Shown here piece after piece: positions 25,830 to 35,052 of a DNA stretch of 64,000 nucleotides. The position numbers and the translations under genes are program-made. The stretch spans positions 124,001-188,000 of the forward strand of contig NZ_FNZR01000006.1 of NCBI RefSeq assembly GCF_900109365.1, in the 5' to 3' direction. Below the pieces are notes generated by a model. It did no database searches and was not told the DNA's origin. It was given only the letters and a program-made list of their open reading frames with translations. The stretch's first letter is position 1; each line of letters starts with the position of its first letter. Source of the stretch: Parapedobacter koreensis. GTDB lineage: Bacteria > Bacteroidota > Bacteroidia > Sphingobacteriales > Sphingobacteriaceae.

Positions 25830-25840
25830 TATTTAGGACT

Positions 25841-26878
25841 ATGGAATCTGCTTTATTGGTAGAAAAAACAATTTTAGTTGTGGCCGTGTTTGCCATCACA
25901 TTGTTTATAGCCATGTATTCCACATTGGTGGAACGCAAGGTGGCTGGTTTTATGCAGGCACGCTTCGGGCCTGATAGGGCGGGCCCTTTTGGTATACTGC
26001 AACCGCTTTGCGATGGTGGTAAGTTTTTCTTCAAGGAAGAGATTATCCCTGCGGGTGCCCATAAGTTTTTGTTCATTATGGGGCCTACGGTGGCGATGTT
26101 CACGGCATGTATTAGCAGTGCTGTGATTCCCTGGGGGCAGGAACTGACCATCGGTGAGCGCGTCATTAGGCTACAGGTAGCCGATATCAACGTTGGTGTC
26201 CTCTATATGTTTGGCGTGGTGGCATTGGGTGTATACGGCATCATGATTGGCGGATGGGCTTCTAACAATAAATATTCGCTGATGGGCGCTGTACGTGCCG
26301 CTTCACAAAGCATCAGCTATGAAATCGGCATGGGGCTTTCGTTGATTGCGCTGTTGATGGTGACCGGCAGCCTCTCACTCCGGGAAATCGTCGCTCAGCA
26401 GGAAGGCTTTGTCAATTGGAACATTTGGGTGCAACCATTGGGCTTTTTGATTTTCTTGGTTTGTGCGTTTGCCGAATGTAACCGTGTGCCTTTTGACCTT
26501 GCCGAATGTGAGACTGAGCTGATAGGGGGCTACAACGTTGAGTACTCGTCCATGAAACTGGCTTTTTACATGTTTGCTGAATACATCAACATGTTTGTGT
26601 CTTCTTCATTGATGGCTGCGCTCTACTTCGGAGGGTACAATTTCCCGTTCATGTATGATTTGGGGTTGTCCCAAAACTGGATTACCATCATCGGTGTGCT
26701 GGTGTTTTTTGCCAAGATACTTGCTTTTATCTTTTTCTTCATGTGGATCAGGTGGACAGTACCGCGCTTCCGCTATGATCAGCTGATGAATTTGGGGTGG
26801 AAGGTTTTGATACCGCTTGCCGTCGTTAATATTGTATTGACAGGGATCGTCACCATCGTGAAAGACACCTATTTTTAA
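25841..26878 (+). CDS. nuoH: NADH-quinone oxidoreductase subunit H
   Basis: NuoH (ND1) is the membrane subunit that forms the mouth of the quinone channel. The 345-aa product has eight or so spans and the signatures YSTLVERKVAGFMQARFGPDRAGPFG and FAECNRVPFDLAECETELIGGYNVEYSSMKLA (split here across loop 3), plus a C-terminal RWTVPRFRYDQLM. It lies 11 bases after nuoG. Confidence 0.98.
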   Translation: MESALLVEKTILVVAVFAITLFIAMYSTLVERKVAGFMQARFGPDRAGPFGILQPLCDGGKFFFKEEIIPAGAHKFLFIMGPTVAMFTACISSAVIPWGQELTIGERVIRLQVADINVGVLYMFGVVALGVYGIMIGGWASNNKYSLMGAVRAASQSISYEIGMGLSLIALLMVTGSLSLREIVAQQEGFVNWNIWVQPLGFLIFLVCAFAECNRVPFDLAECETELIGGYNVEYSSMKLAFYMFAEYINMFVSSSLMAALYFGGYNFPFMYDLGLSQNWITIIGVLVFFAKILAFIFFFMWIRWTVPRFRYDQLMNLGWKVLIPLAVVNIVLTGIVTIVKDTYF

Positions 26879-26898
26879 TGAATTGAAAGGAAGAAACG

Positions 26899-27420
26899 AT
26901 GCAATCACTAAGTAATAGGAAGAAAGTACTGGATCAGAAGCCCCTGAATTTTTGGGAGCGGATGTACCTGCCAGCCATTGCCAGGGGCCTTGGTATTACG
27001 ATTAGGCATTTTTTTAAGCCTAAGGCAACGTATAAATATCCAGAGGTAGAGCGCCCTTATTCCAAGAATTTCAGGGGCCAGCACTCGCTTAAGCGGGATG
27101 AAGCGGGGCGGGAGCGGTGTACAGCTTGTGGACTATGTGCACTTTCCTGTCCTGCGGAAGCGATTACCATGATTTCAGCTGAACGGAAGAAGGGAGAGGA
27201 GCATCTCTATCGTGAAGAAAAGTATGCGGCTGTGTATGAAATAAACATGTTGCGCTGCATATTCTGTGGGCTCTGCGAAGAGGCTTGCCCAAAAGAGGCG
27301 ATTTTTTTGGATGGGTCACATGTACCGCCTGAGCAATTGCGCAAAGATTTTATTTATGGTAAAGACAAGTTGGTGGAACCACGGTTCGAATATAAAAAAG
27401 AAAAAGAAATCACAGCCTAA
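26899..27420 (+). CDS. nuoI: NADH-quinone oxidoreductase subunit I
   Basis: NuoI carries clusters N6a and N6b between NuoG and NuoB. The 173-aa product has two CxxCxxCxxxCP motifs: Cys74/77/80/84 (CTACGLCALSCP) and Cys120/123/126/130 (CIFCGLCEEACP). The C-terminal extension is lysine- and glutamate-rich. Spacing to nuoH is 20 bases. Confidence 0.97.
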   Translation: MQSLSNRKKVLDQKPLNFWERMYLPAIARGLGITIRHFFKPKATYKYPEVERPYSKNFRGQHSLKRDEAGRERCTACGLCALSCPAEAITMISAERKKGEEHLYREEKYAAVYEINMLRCIFCGLCEEACPKEAIFLDGSHVPPEQLRKDFIYGKDKLVEPRFEYKKEKEITA

Positions 27421-27447
27421 TCAGCTGAAAAACCTTAAAAAAGCAGC

Positions 27448-27945
27448 ATGAGCGTTTTTTATTTTGTAGCCTTCCTATCGATATTCTTTGCACTGATGAC
27501 CATCTTTGCTAAGAATCCGGTGCATAGTGTGCTATATCTGGTTGTCACATTTTTTACGTTTACGGTGCATTATATTTTATTGAATGCACAGTTCCTTGCC
27601 GTGGTCAACTTCATTGTGTACATGGGAGCGATCATGGTGCTCTTCCTGTTCGTGTTGATGTTGCTTAATCTCAATAAGGACACCGAGCCGATGAAATCCA
27701 ACTTGGTGAAATTCATGGGCGTAATTGCGGGTATGTGCTTAGTGGCCACGTTGGCCGGTTCATTCAGGGTGTTGGCGTCATCGGAGCCGATTGTGCTTAA
27801 AAACCCCGATATCGGTTTAGTAGGCAATTTGGGTAGGGTGCTGTTCAGCGAATTTCTTCTCCCTTTTGAAATTTCCTCGATCTTATTGTTGACCGCCATG
27901 GTAGGCGCGGTATTGTTGGCTAAAAACGATCCAAAAAAAGCTTAA
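27448..27945 (+). CDS. nuoJ: NADH-quinone oxidoreductase subunit J
   Basis: NuoJ (ND6) is a five-span membrane subunit with a helix involved in the conformational coupling of complex I. The 165-aa product has AKNPVHSVLYLVVTFFTF, then NAQFLAVVNFIVYMGAIMVLFLF, and a final span SSILLLTAMVGAVLLAKND. Its stop directly touches the nuoK ATG with no spacer. Confidence 0.96.
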   Translation: MSVFYFVAFLSIFFALMTIFAKNPVHSVLYLVVTFFTFTVHYILLNAQFLAVVNFIVYMGAIMVLFLFVLMLLNLNKDTEPMKSNLVKFMGVIAGMCLVATLAGSFRVLASSEPIVLKNPDIGLVGNLGRVLFSEFLLPFEISSILLLTAMVGAVLLAKNDPKKA

Positions 27946-28275
27946 ATGGAGACTGTCGTTCAAAATATGCAGGGTGTTCCGCTTAACCATTATATCCTGT
28001 TTTGTAGTGTTATTTTTGCCATTGGTGTCATTGGCGTGTTGATCCGCCGCAATGTGATTATCATCATGATGTCCGTAGAGTTGATGCTCAACTCGGTGAA
28101 CCTCTTGTTGACGGCTTTTTCGGCTTATAGCGGTGATCCGTCGGGGCAGGTATTCGTATTTTTCATCATGGCTTTGGCCGCAGCGGAGGTAGCCGTGGGA
28201 TTGGCGATTATCGTGATGGTGTACCGGAATACCCGATCGGTGGATATCAATGCGTTGAACCGCTTGCGGGGCTGA
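27946..28275 (+). CDS. nuoK: NADH-quinone oxidoreductase subunit K
   Basis: NuoK (ND4L) is a three-span subunit with two buried Glu residues needed for proton transfer. The 109-aa product shows MSVELMLNSVNL (first Glu) and ALAAAEVAVGLAIIV (second Glu). It begins directly after nuoJ, so translation is coupled. Confidence 0.96.
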   Translation: METVVQNMQGVPLNHYILFCSVIFAIGVIGVLIRRNVIIIMMSVELMLNSVNLLLTAFSAYSGDPSGQVFVFFIMALAAAEVAVGLAIIVMVYRNTRSVDINALNRLRG

Positions 28276-28317
28276 CAGTGTTTGGAATTTTAGAACAGAA
28301 CTATTTACATAAGAAGC

Positions 28318-30237
28318 ATGATAGCGTTAATTTGGTTGATTCCACTACTCCCTTTGTTGGGTTTTTTGATCAACGGGCTTGGCAGGAATGTATTGCCAAA
28401 ATCGTTGGTCGGAATTATCGGTAGTGGTGTAGTATTGGTGTCGTTTCTGTTGAGCTGTGGGGTGTTTTCAGTGGTATATGGAGCGCGCCAAGCGGGGGAA
28501 GCGGCAACATTCACACAATCGATTTTTGATTGGATTAGTGCTGGCGATTTACATGTTTCCCTTTCGTTTTTGGTGGATCCGTTGAGTGCCATTATGTTGC
28601 TTATCGTCACGGGCATCGGTTTTCTCATCCACGTCTATTCGACTGGCTATATGAAACACGATGCGGGATTCGCGAAGTTCTTTGCTTTCCTCAACCTGTT
28701 TATCTTTTTCATGTTGCTGTTGGTGCTTGGCTCCAATTATATCGTCATGTTTATCGGTTGGGAAGGTGTAGGGCTTTGTTCGTACCTGCTGATTGGTTTC
28801 TGGTTCAAAAATTCGGCTTATGCCAGTGCCGCTAAGAAAGCGTTTGTCATGAACCGGATAGGCGATTTGGGCTTCCTCATTGCCGTGTTTCTGATTTTTA
28901 CCACGTTTGGAACACTGGAATTTGCGGGAATATTCCCGAAAGCGGCCGACATGCCAATAGGCGATACGACCTTGTTGTTGATTACGTTGCTGTTGTTTGT
29001 GGCTGCCACAGGTAAGTCTGCCCAAATTCCGTTGTTTACCTGGTTGCCGGATGCGATGGCTGGCCCGACACCTGTATCGGCATTGATACACGCGGCTACA
29101 ATGGTTACGGCAGGCATCTACATGATTGCCCGTTCCAATATTTTGTTTACACTTTCTCCCATCACCCTCCAAGTGGTGGCTGCCATTGGCATTTGTACCG
29201 CGCTGTTGGCAGCGGTTATCGCCGTCACACAAAATGACATCAAGAAAGTATTGGCTTATTCCACGGTTTCGCAACTGGGCTACATGTTCCTGGGCTTAGG
29301 CGTGGGGGCATTCACCGGTGCCTTTTTCCACGTCATTACCCATGCGTTTTTCAAAGCATTGTTGTTTTTGGGCGCAGGTTCCGTAATTCATGCAATGAGC
29401 GACGAACAGGACATGCGGAGCATGGGCGGGCTAAAAAAGCACCTGCCAGTGACCTACGTGACCATGCTCATCGGCACAATCGCCATTGCCGGCATCCCGC
29501 CACTGTCGGGCTTTTTCTCTAAAGATGAGATCTTGGCCTATGCATTTGCCGACAATCCGTTGCTGTGGGGCCTTGGGTTTATCGGTGCGCTGTTTACCGC
29601 ATTTTATATGTTCAGGATGTTGTTCCTGACATTTTTCGGTCAGTTCAGGGGTACGGTTGAGCAAGCCGCTCATTTGCATGAGTCGCCCGCTTCGATGACC
29701 ATTCCACTGATAGTCCTGGCGGGGCTGGCAGCTATCGGCGGGCTTATCAACGTGCCTTCCGCCCTGGGTGGCAGCCATGCGTTGGCCGAGTTCCTCTCCC
29801 CGGTATTTGCGGATTCTGCTGCCAAGGCAGGGGCATTTCATTTGGAACACAGCACAGAGTACATCCTGATGGGGGTGTCAGCGCTGGCCGCTGTCATCAT
29901 GGCCATCGCGGCTTACCGGCAATACGTAAGTAAGGCCACGGTACCCGTTGCGGACGATGCCCCCCGTGGTGTATTGGCGAGGCTTTCTTACCGTAAATTC
30001 TACGTGGATGAGGTGTATGATGCATTGATCGTACGCCCATTGAATGCCTTGTCAGTATTTTTATACCGTATGGTCGACAAATCGGGTATTGATGGGGTGG
30101 TCAATGGTCTTGCCAGGAGCGTCGGAGAATCTGGTAAGGGAATCCGCTTGCTACAAAGCGGGAATGTCGGGTTTTATATCTTTATGATGGTCATCGCCGT
30201 AGTGGTGCTCTTGGCCTATGGGCTTTTTAACGGTTAA
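28318..30237 (+). CDS. nuoL: NADH-quinone oxidoreductase subunit L
   Basis: NuoL (ND5) is the distal antiporter-like proton-pumping subunit with the long lateral helix. The 639-aa product has the key Glu in FIGWEGVGLCSYLLIGFW, Lys in TGKSAQIPLFTWLPDAMAGPTPVSALIHAATMVTAG, and the C-terminal lateral-helix region followed by a last span (FYIFMMVIAVVVLLAYG). Length fits the family (about 610-650). Confidence 0.98.
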   Translation: MIALIWLIPLLPLLGFLINGLGRNVLPKSLVGIIGSGVVLVSFLLSCGVFSVVYGARQAGEAATFTQSIFDWISAGDLHVSLSFLVDPLSAIMLLIVTGIGFLIHVYSTGYMKHDAGFAKFFAFLNLFIFFMLLLVLGSNYIVMFIGWEGVGLCSYLLIGFWFKNSAYASAAKKAFVMNRIGDLGFLIAVFLIFTTFGTLEFAGIFPKAADMPIGDTTLLLITLLLFVAATGKSAQIPLFTWLPDAMAGPTPVSALIHAATMVTAGIYMIARSNILFTLSPITLQVVAAIGICTALLAAVIAVTQNDIKKVLAYSTVSQLGYMFLGLGVGAFTGAFFHVITHAFFKALLFLGAGSVIHAMSDEQDMRSMGGLKKHLPVTYVTMLIGTIAIAGIPPLSGFFSKDEILAYAFADNPLLWGLGFIGALFTAFYMFRMLFLTFFGQFRGTVEQAAHLHESPASMTIPLIVLAGLAAIGGLINVPSALGGSHALAEFLSPVFADSAAKAGAFHLEHSTEYILMGVSALAAVIMAIAAYRQYVSKATVPVADDAPRGVLARLSYRKFYVDEVYDALIVRPLNALSVFLYRMVDKSGIDGVVNGLARSVGESGKGIRLLQSGNVGFYIFMMVIAVVVLLAYGLFNG

Positions 30238-30261
30238 TCGAGACGAAGTTATATCGCGTAC

Positions 30262-31719
30262 ATGGACAATCTATTTATACTTTTATTACTTCCGATCCTT
30301 GGAGCATTGGTGCTTGCCTTTGTACAGCAGGTGAAAACCGCTAAACAATTGGCGTTGCTGGTGTCATTGGTGTCATTGGTGCTTACGATTCCATTTTTGG
30401 TCAACTTCGTGCCCGATGCCAGTATGCAGTTCCAGCAGCGGTTTGCGTGGATCCCGTCTCTTGGCATCCATTTCCACATTGGTATTGATGGGATTAGCTT
30501 GCCATTGGTACTGCTAACGAATGGATTGGTGCCGCTGATTATCCTGGGGGCATTCAGCTACGATTACAAAGGCAGCTTTTATGCACTGGTACTGTTTATG
30601 CAGGCAGGGCTGCTATTGGTATTCACTGCGTTGGATGCTTTTGCCTTTTATATTGGGTGGGAGGTTGCATTAATACCGATTTATTTTATCTGCGCGATAT
30701 GGGGCGGCGAAAACCGTATCCGTGTAAACCTTAAGTTTTTTATTTACACGTTTTTGGGAAGCTTGCTCATGCTGGCAGCGATTATTTACCTGCATTTGCA
30801 GGTACCATCAGCTGATTATGAGCTCACTTCGTTTTATCAACTGGCTTTGGATGCCAGTACGCAACGGTGGATTTTCTGGGCATTTTTTCTGGCATTCGCC
30901 ATCAAGATGCCTATCTTTCCATTCCACACTTGGCAGCCCGATACGTATACCGAGGCTCCCACGGCAGGCACCATGCTCTTGGCGGGGATCATGCTCAAGA
31001 TGGGGGTATATGGTGTCATCCGCTGGCTGATCCCCGTAGCGCCGCTCGGTGTGGCAGCATATGGGCAATTTGCTTTGATCTTGTGTATCATAGGGGTGGT
31101 GTATGCCTCCATTATTGCCTTTAAACAGCGTGATGCGAAGCGGTTGGTAGCCTATTCATCGATTGCCCACGTCGGCCTCATCGGTGCAGGTATTTTTGCA
31201 TGGAATGTGCAGGGAGTACAAGGCGCTATTATCCAGATGGTCAACCACGGTATCAGTGTAGTCGGGCTATTCTTCGTGCTGGATATCGTTGCCCGCAGGT
31301 TGGGCACACGGGATTTGGCTGCCATGGGGGGAATTGCTAAACCTGCCCCGGTATTGGCGATTGTTTTTTTGGCGATTGTCATGGGGGCAGTGGGGCTTCC
31401 ACTTACTAATGGCTTTGTCGGCGAATTTTTACTATTGATGGGGGTATACGAATATGGTATTTGGTATGCTGTCTTCGGGGGGCTGACCTTGATTCTGGGC
31501 GCTGTCTACATGCTGAGCATGTATCAAAAGGTCATGTTGGGTAATGTGAATGTGCAAACGGAGACTTTTGCTGATATTAAAGGTTCTGAATGGTTGGTGC
31601 TGGGGATCATTGTCATACTGGTCATTGGCATTGGCGTGTATCCCAAACCGCTGCTGAATATTTCGGAAGCGGCGGTGATTGAGCTGGTTGATAAAGTGGG
31701 ACTAATAGGTAAAAACTAA
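30262..31719 (+). CDS. nuoM: NADH-quinone oxidoreductase subunit M
   Basis: NuoM (ND4) is an antiporter-like proton-pumping subunit. The 485-aa product has GIDGISLPLVLLT, the key Glu in YIGWEVALIPIYF, KMPIFPFHTWQPDTYTEAPT with the pump Lys, and SIAHVGLIGAGI. Fourteen spans are expected. It lies 24 bases after nuoL and 21 before nuoN. Confidence 0.98.
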   Translation: MDNLFILLLLPILGALVLAFVQQVKTAKQLALLVSLVSLVLTIPFLVNFVPDASMQFQQRFAWIPSLGIHFHIGIDGISLPLVLLTNGLVPLIILGAFSYDYKGSFYALVLFMQAGLLLVFTALDAFAFYIGWEVALIPIYFICAIWGGENRIRVNLKFFIYTFLGSLLMLAAIIYLHLQVPSADYELTSFYQLALDASTQRWIFWAFFLAFAIKMPIFPFHTWQPDTYTEAPTAGTMLLAGIMLKMGVYGVIRWLIPVAPLGVAAYGQFALILCIIGVVYASIIAFKQRDAKRLVAYSSIAHVGLIGAGIFAWNVQGVQGAIIQMVNHGISVVGLFFVLDIVARRLGTRDLAAMGGIAKPAPVLAIVFLAIVMGAVGLPLTNGFVGEFLLLMGVYEYGIWYAVFGGLTLILGAVYMLSMYQKVMLGNVNVQTETFADIKGSEWLVLGIIVILVIGIGVYPKPLLNISEAAVIELVDKVGLIGKN

Positions 31720-31740
31720 AATAGAGATAATTAACAACAT

Positions 31741-33120
31741 ATGAGTGCGATTATTACGCTGTCTTTATTAGCCATATTGGTGCTGTATTTGGGATTGTTC
31801 AAGGCGGGGAGAGCGCTTTTACCTATTTCCCTCTTGGGGCTTTTTGCCACGCTGGTGCTGTATATCACGCAATGGGGCGTAGATGCGGAGCCCTTATATA
31901 GCGGCATGGTACTTTTTGACCACTATGCCATCGCATTTTCCGTATTGTGCATTTTCGTAACCATGCTGGTGATGTTGTTATCAAAAGATTATTTTGATGC
32001 AGCCAGCAGCCATGTGGCCGAGTATTACGCGCTTATCCTTTTTTCATTGACGGGAGCCTTGCTGGTCGCTTCTTTCCATAATTTGGCGATGCTGTTCATC
32101 GGTATCGAGATCATGTCAGTGGCGTTGTATATCCTTGCAGGTATCCGGAAAAAAGATTTTGCTTCCAATGAGGCGGCACTTAAATATTTCTTGATGGGAG
32201 CTTTTTCCACGGGCTTCCTGTTATTTGGCATCACCCTACTGTACGGAGCCAGCGGTTCCTTTGACTTGGCAGCAATTAAGGATTACGTGGTGGCCAATCC
32301 GCAGGGCGTATCCCCTTTGTTTTATGCCGGCATCCTATTGTTAATCGTGGGGCTGGGCTTTAAAGTAGGTGCTGCACCTTTTCACTTTTGGACACCCGAT
32401 GTGTATGACGGTGCGCCCATATTGATTACGACATTCATGAGTACCGTTGTCAAGACGGCTGCTTTTGCTGGATTCCTGCGATTGTTTTACTTCTGTTTTG
32501 TACCGCTGCACGACTTTTGGGAACCGGTTTTATTGGTGATAACCATCATTACCTTGTTCGTCGGAAACATCACGGCAATCGTGCAGCAAAGCTTTAAACG
32601 GATGCTTGCCTATTCAAGCATTTCGCACGCCGGGTACATGCTGTTTGCCATTGTAGCCATTGGCCCCGCCGCCGCAGGCTCGGTACTGGTATATGCCGGA
32701 GCATATTCACTGGCCTCGGTCGTTGCGTTTGGTATACTCATTTTGGTGAAGCGTGCTTCGGGAAGCGACCATTTTGAGGCATTTAACGGTTTGTCCCAAA
32801 AGAATCCCTACCTTTCCGCAGCACTTGCCATTGCGATGCTCTCCTTGGCGGGAATTCCACTTACGGCTGGCTTCATCGGAAAATTTATGATGTTCAGTGG
32901 CGCTTTGGCTGATTATCAGGTATTGTTGGTGGTGCTTGCGGCCATCAATGCCGCAATGGGCATCTTCTATTACTTCCGTGTGATTGTATCCATGTATTTC
33001 AAACCGATGGATCGCGAGCAAGTGATGATGACAGCGCAGTATAAAACGGCAATATTCGTGGCGGTACTGCTCACCCTGGTGTTGGGCGTATACCCCGCAC
33101 TGCTGGTGGGGCTTATCTAA
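31741..33120 (+). CDS. nuoN: NADH-quinone oxidoreductase subunit N
   Basis: NuoN (ND2) is the third antiporter-like subunit. The 459-aa product shows FIGIEIMSVALYILAG with the conserved Glu, FKVGAAPFHFWTPDVYDGAP with the pump Lys, and AYSSISHAGYMLF. It is the last gene of the nuo operon and converges on the transglutaminase gene with only three bases between the stop codons; no clear terminator is visible there. Confidence 0.98.
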   Translation: MSAIITLSLLAILVLYLGLFKAGRALLPISLLGLFATLVLYITQWGVDAEPLYSGMVLFDHYAIAFSVLCIFVTMLVMLLSKDYFDAASSHVAEYYALILFSLTGALLVASFHNLAMLFIGIEIMSVALYILAGIRKKDFASNEAALKYFLMGAFSTGFLLFGITLLYGASGSFDLAAIKDYVVANPQGVSPLFYAGILLLIVGLGFKVGAAPFHFWTPDVYDGAPILITTFMSTVVKTAAFAGFLRLFYFCFVPLHDFWEPVLLVITIITLFVGNITAIVQQSFKRMLAYSSISHAGYMLFAIVAIGPAAAGSVLVYAGAYSLASVVAFGILILVKRASGSDHFEAFNGLSQKNPYLSAALAIAMLSLAGIPLTAGFIGKFMMFSGALADYQVLLVVLAAINAAMGIFYYFRVIVSMYFKPMDREQVMMTAQYKTAIFVAVLLTLVLGVYPALLVGLI

Positions 33121-33123
33121 TCC

Positions 33124-34068
33124 CTATTGCTGCTGGGTGCTGATGTGCGCTGAAGCCTCAACAGGCTGGGGGGCGTCGAGTGCAGGTTCTTGTTTTACGG
33201 CATTGGTATCTTCGAATACGTGGCCATCTTCGTAACCCACCGATACGTATACAGACAAGTGTTGTTTTGTGTTGCCCCTGAAGGTGCCTTTTACCGGGCT
33301 GCAGTCGTTGAAATTGCGGCCTACGGCCAGCTTGACGTGCGTATTGGTCACCCATACATTGTTGGTTGGGTCAATGCCTGCCCAACCATAGCCGGGTATA
33401 TACGCTTCTACCCAGGCATGGGTAGCCCCTTGGCCCCTCATGCCGTTTTTATTTGGGCAGATGTATCCGCTGACATAACGGCTTGGAATACCCATACTGC
33501 GCAAAATTTGGAGCATCAGGTGGGCGAAATCCTGGCAGACACCTGATTTATGTTCCAAAATCTCATCTACCGTAGTTTCAATCGTCGTAATGCCTTTTAC
33601 ATACTTAAACCGTTTGAAGATGTATTCTCCACATCTTTCGATGACAGCTGCCACGCTTCCACCGGCTTTGATAAGCTGGTCCACGATACGGTCGATTGCC
33701 TTTTGGTTGCTAATCATGTCCGGATAGGTCAATTCAACAAGGCTGAGGTTGTCTGCTACTTCCGTGCGGAGCTGACTGAAATCGCTATGGAAATCAATTT
33801 GCAATTGGCTGGATAGTGTGGTACGTATGATAGCCTTGCTCTCAATTACCAATGCTTTATGCGGAGCCATGATCGAAAATTGACCGCATTTATTGCCCCA
33901 ATAGTCTTGAAATAGGTACACATCCGGTGCCTGCGAAATATTCAACTCCAATTGTAAAAGCTCTTGTTCGGCACAGGCGTAAGGAAAGACCCGGATTTCA
34001 TTGACACTATCCACTACTGGACTGTCGTATTCGTACTTGGTAATATGGTGGATTTTGAAAATTGCCAT
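33124..34068 (-). CDS. Bacterial transglutaminase-like cysteine peptidase family protein
   Basis: The 314-aa protein has the N-terminal beta domain usual for this family (residues 1-110, starting MAIFKIHHITKYEYDSPV), then a papain-like transglutaminase core with the triad Cys178 (SGVCQDFAHLML), His217 (GATHAWVEAYIPGYGW) and Asp233 (GIDPTNN). No signal peptide, so cytoplasmic. It is the third gene of a minus-strand trio with an alpha-E protein and a permuted ATP-grasp protein. This trio is conserved in many bacteria and has been suggested to make and process a peptide-like product; the substrate is not known. Confidence 0.92.
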   Translation of the reverse strand: MAIFKIHHITKYEYDSPVVDSVNEIRVFPYACAEQELLQLELNISQAPDVYLFQDYWGNKCGQFSIMAPHKALVIESKAIIRTTLSSQLQIDFHSDFSQLRTEVADNLSLVELTYPDMISNQKAIDRIVDQLIKAGGSVAAVIERCGEYIFKRFKYVKGITTIETTVDEILEHKSGVCQDFAHLMLQILRSMGIPSRYVSGYICPNKNGMRGQGATHAWVEAYIPGYGWAGIDPTNNVWVTNTHVKLAVGRNFNDCSPVKGTFRGNTKQHLSVYVSVGYEDGHVFEDTNAVKQEPALDAPQPVEASAHISTQQQ

Positions 34069-34086
34069 CTGTCAATTCTTTGAGCA

Positions 34087-35025
34087 CTAATAGGAAAAAA
34101 AGACTTTTTCCAATTGGTTATGAAATACTAACAACTCATTGCGCAATTCCTTGAAAAAGGCCTGTGAGTCCATAACCCCCAAACGCTCAGGATCCATATA
34201 TTTGACTTTGCTGTATAAACGGCCAAATGTACGCATTAGCGCTAATTTTTCGTTTGACTCATTATCTTTGATTACATCCCGCAGGTAGCGGCTTATCCGC
34301 GTGAGCGAAAAGATTACGGAATGGGGGTAATCTTCATTGAGCAACATTTGATGCAGAATATCATTGTTGTGCTTAAACGTCCGATACGTTTTTAGGTATA
34401 CTTCATATCCAGCAAGCGACATCAGGAGGAACCGCCATTGCGTAAGGTCCCGTTCTTGCTGCATGTCATATTCAAATAGCTGGCATTGTTTATCGGTAAT
34501 GACAACCGTTTCCATGCTTCGTTCAAGGTATTTGCCAAGCTTCATAAAGTCCCAGCCGATTCCACGCGGCATGGTGATGTCGGCAATGCCGGCATACAGC
34601 ACACTTTGTTGCATAAGCTGGTCTACGACCTCCAATGCTTCAGGCCCGGATAACTTTTGGTTGAGATGGGGTTTATTGGTCAAATGATACATGGAATTGA
34701 CCGCTTCCCACAATTCTTTGGTGATGTGGTTCTGTACACCACGCGCATTCTCCCTGGCGCGGGCCACGATTGTTTTAATGGAATTGGTGTTGTTGGATTC
34801 GGTCAGTATTTTTTTCAATACAGCATCGGGTTTTTTTTCAATCTGCGCGATTTCGGAATCGGAAAGCTGCGTAAATATTTCCAAGATAGGCCGCCATGTT
34901 GTACTTCCAATGGAGTCGTTGTCCAATGAGATGATATAGTGACTGCGTACAACCCGGAGAATACTTTGTGTACGTTCCATATACCGATTTAACCAAAAAA
35001 GTGAATCCGCTATTCTACTTAGCAT
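34087..35025 (-). CDS. Alpha-E domain protein (DUF403)
   Basis: A 312-aa, almost wholly helical protein beginning MLSRIADSLFWLNRYMERTQ, the characteristic start of the alpha-E (DUF403) family. The family has no firmly established biochemical role but is almost always encoded beside a permuted ATP-grasp protein and a transglutaminase, as here (18 bases from the transglutaminase, 27 from the ATP-grasp gene). Confidence 0.92.
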   Translation of the reverse strand: MLSRIADSLFWLNRYMERTQSILRVVRSHYIISLDNDSIGSTTWRPILEIFTQLSDSEIAQIEKKPDAVLKKILTESNNTNSIKTIVARARENARGVQNHITKELWEAVNSMYHLTNKPHLNQKLSGPEALEVVDQLMQQSVLYAGIADITMPRGIGWDFMKLGKYLERSMETVVITDKQCQLFEYDMQQERDLTQWRFLLMSLAGYEVYLKTYRTFKHNNDILHQMLLNEDYPHSVIFSLTRISRYLRDVIKDNESNEKLALMRTFGRLYSKVKYMDPERLGVMDSQAFFKELRNELLVFHNQLEKVFFSY

Positions 35026-35052
35026 ATTATTGTCTCTATACAGATTTTAGGA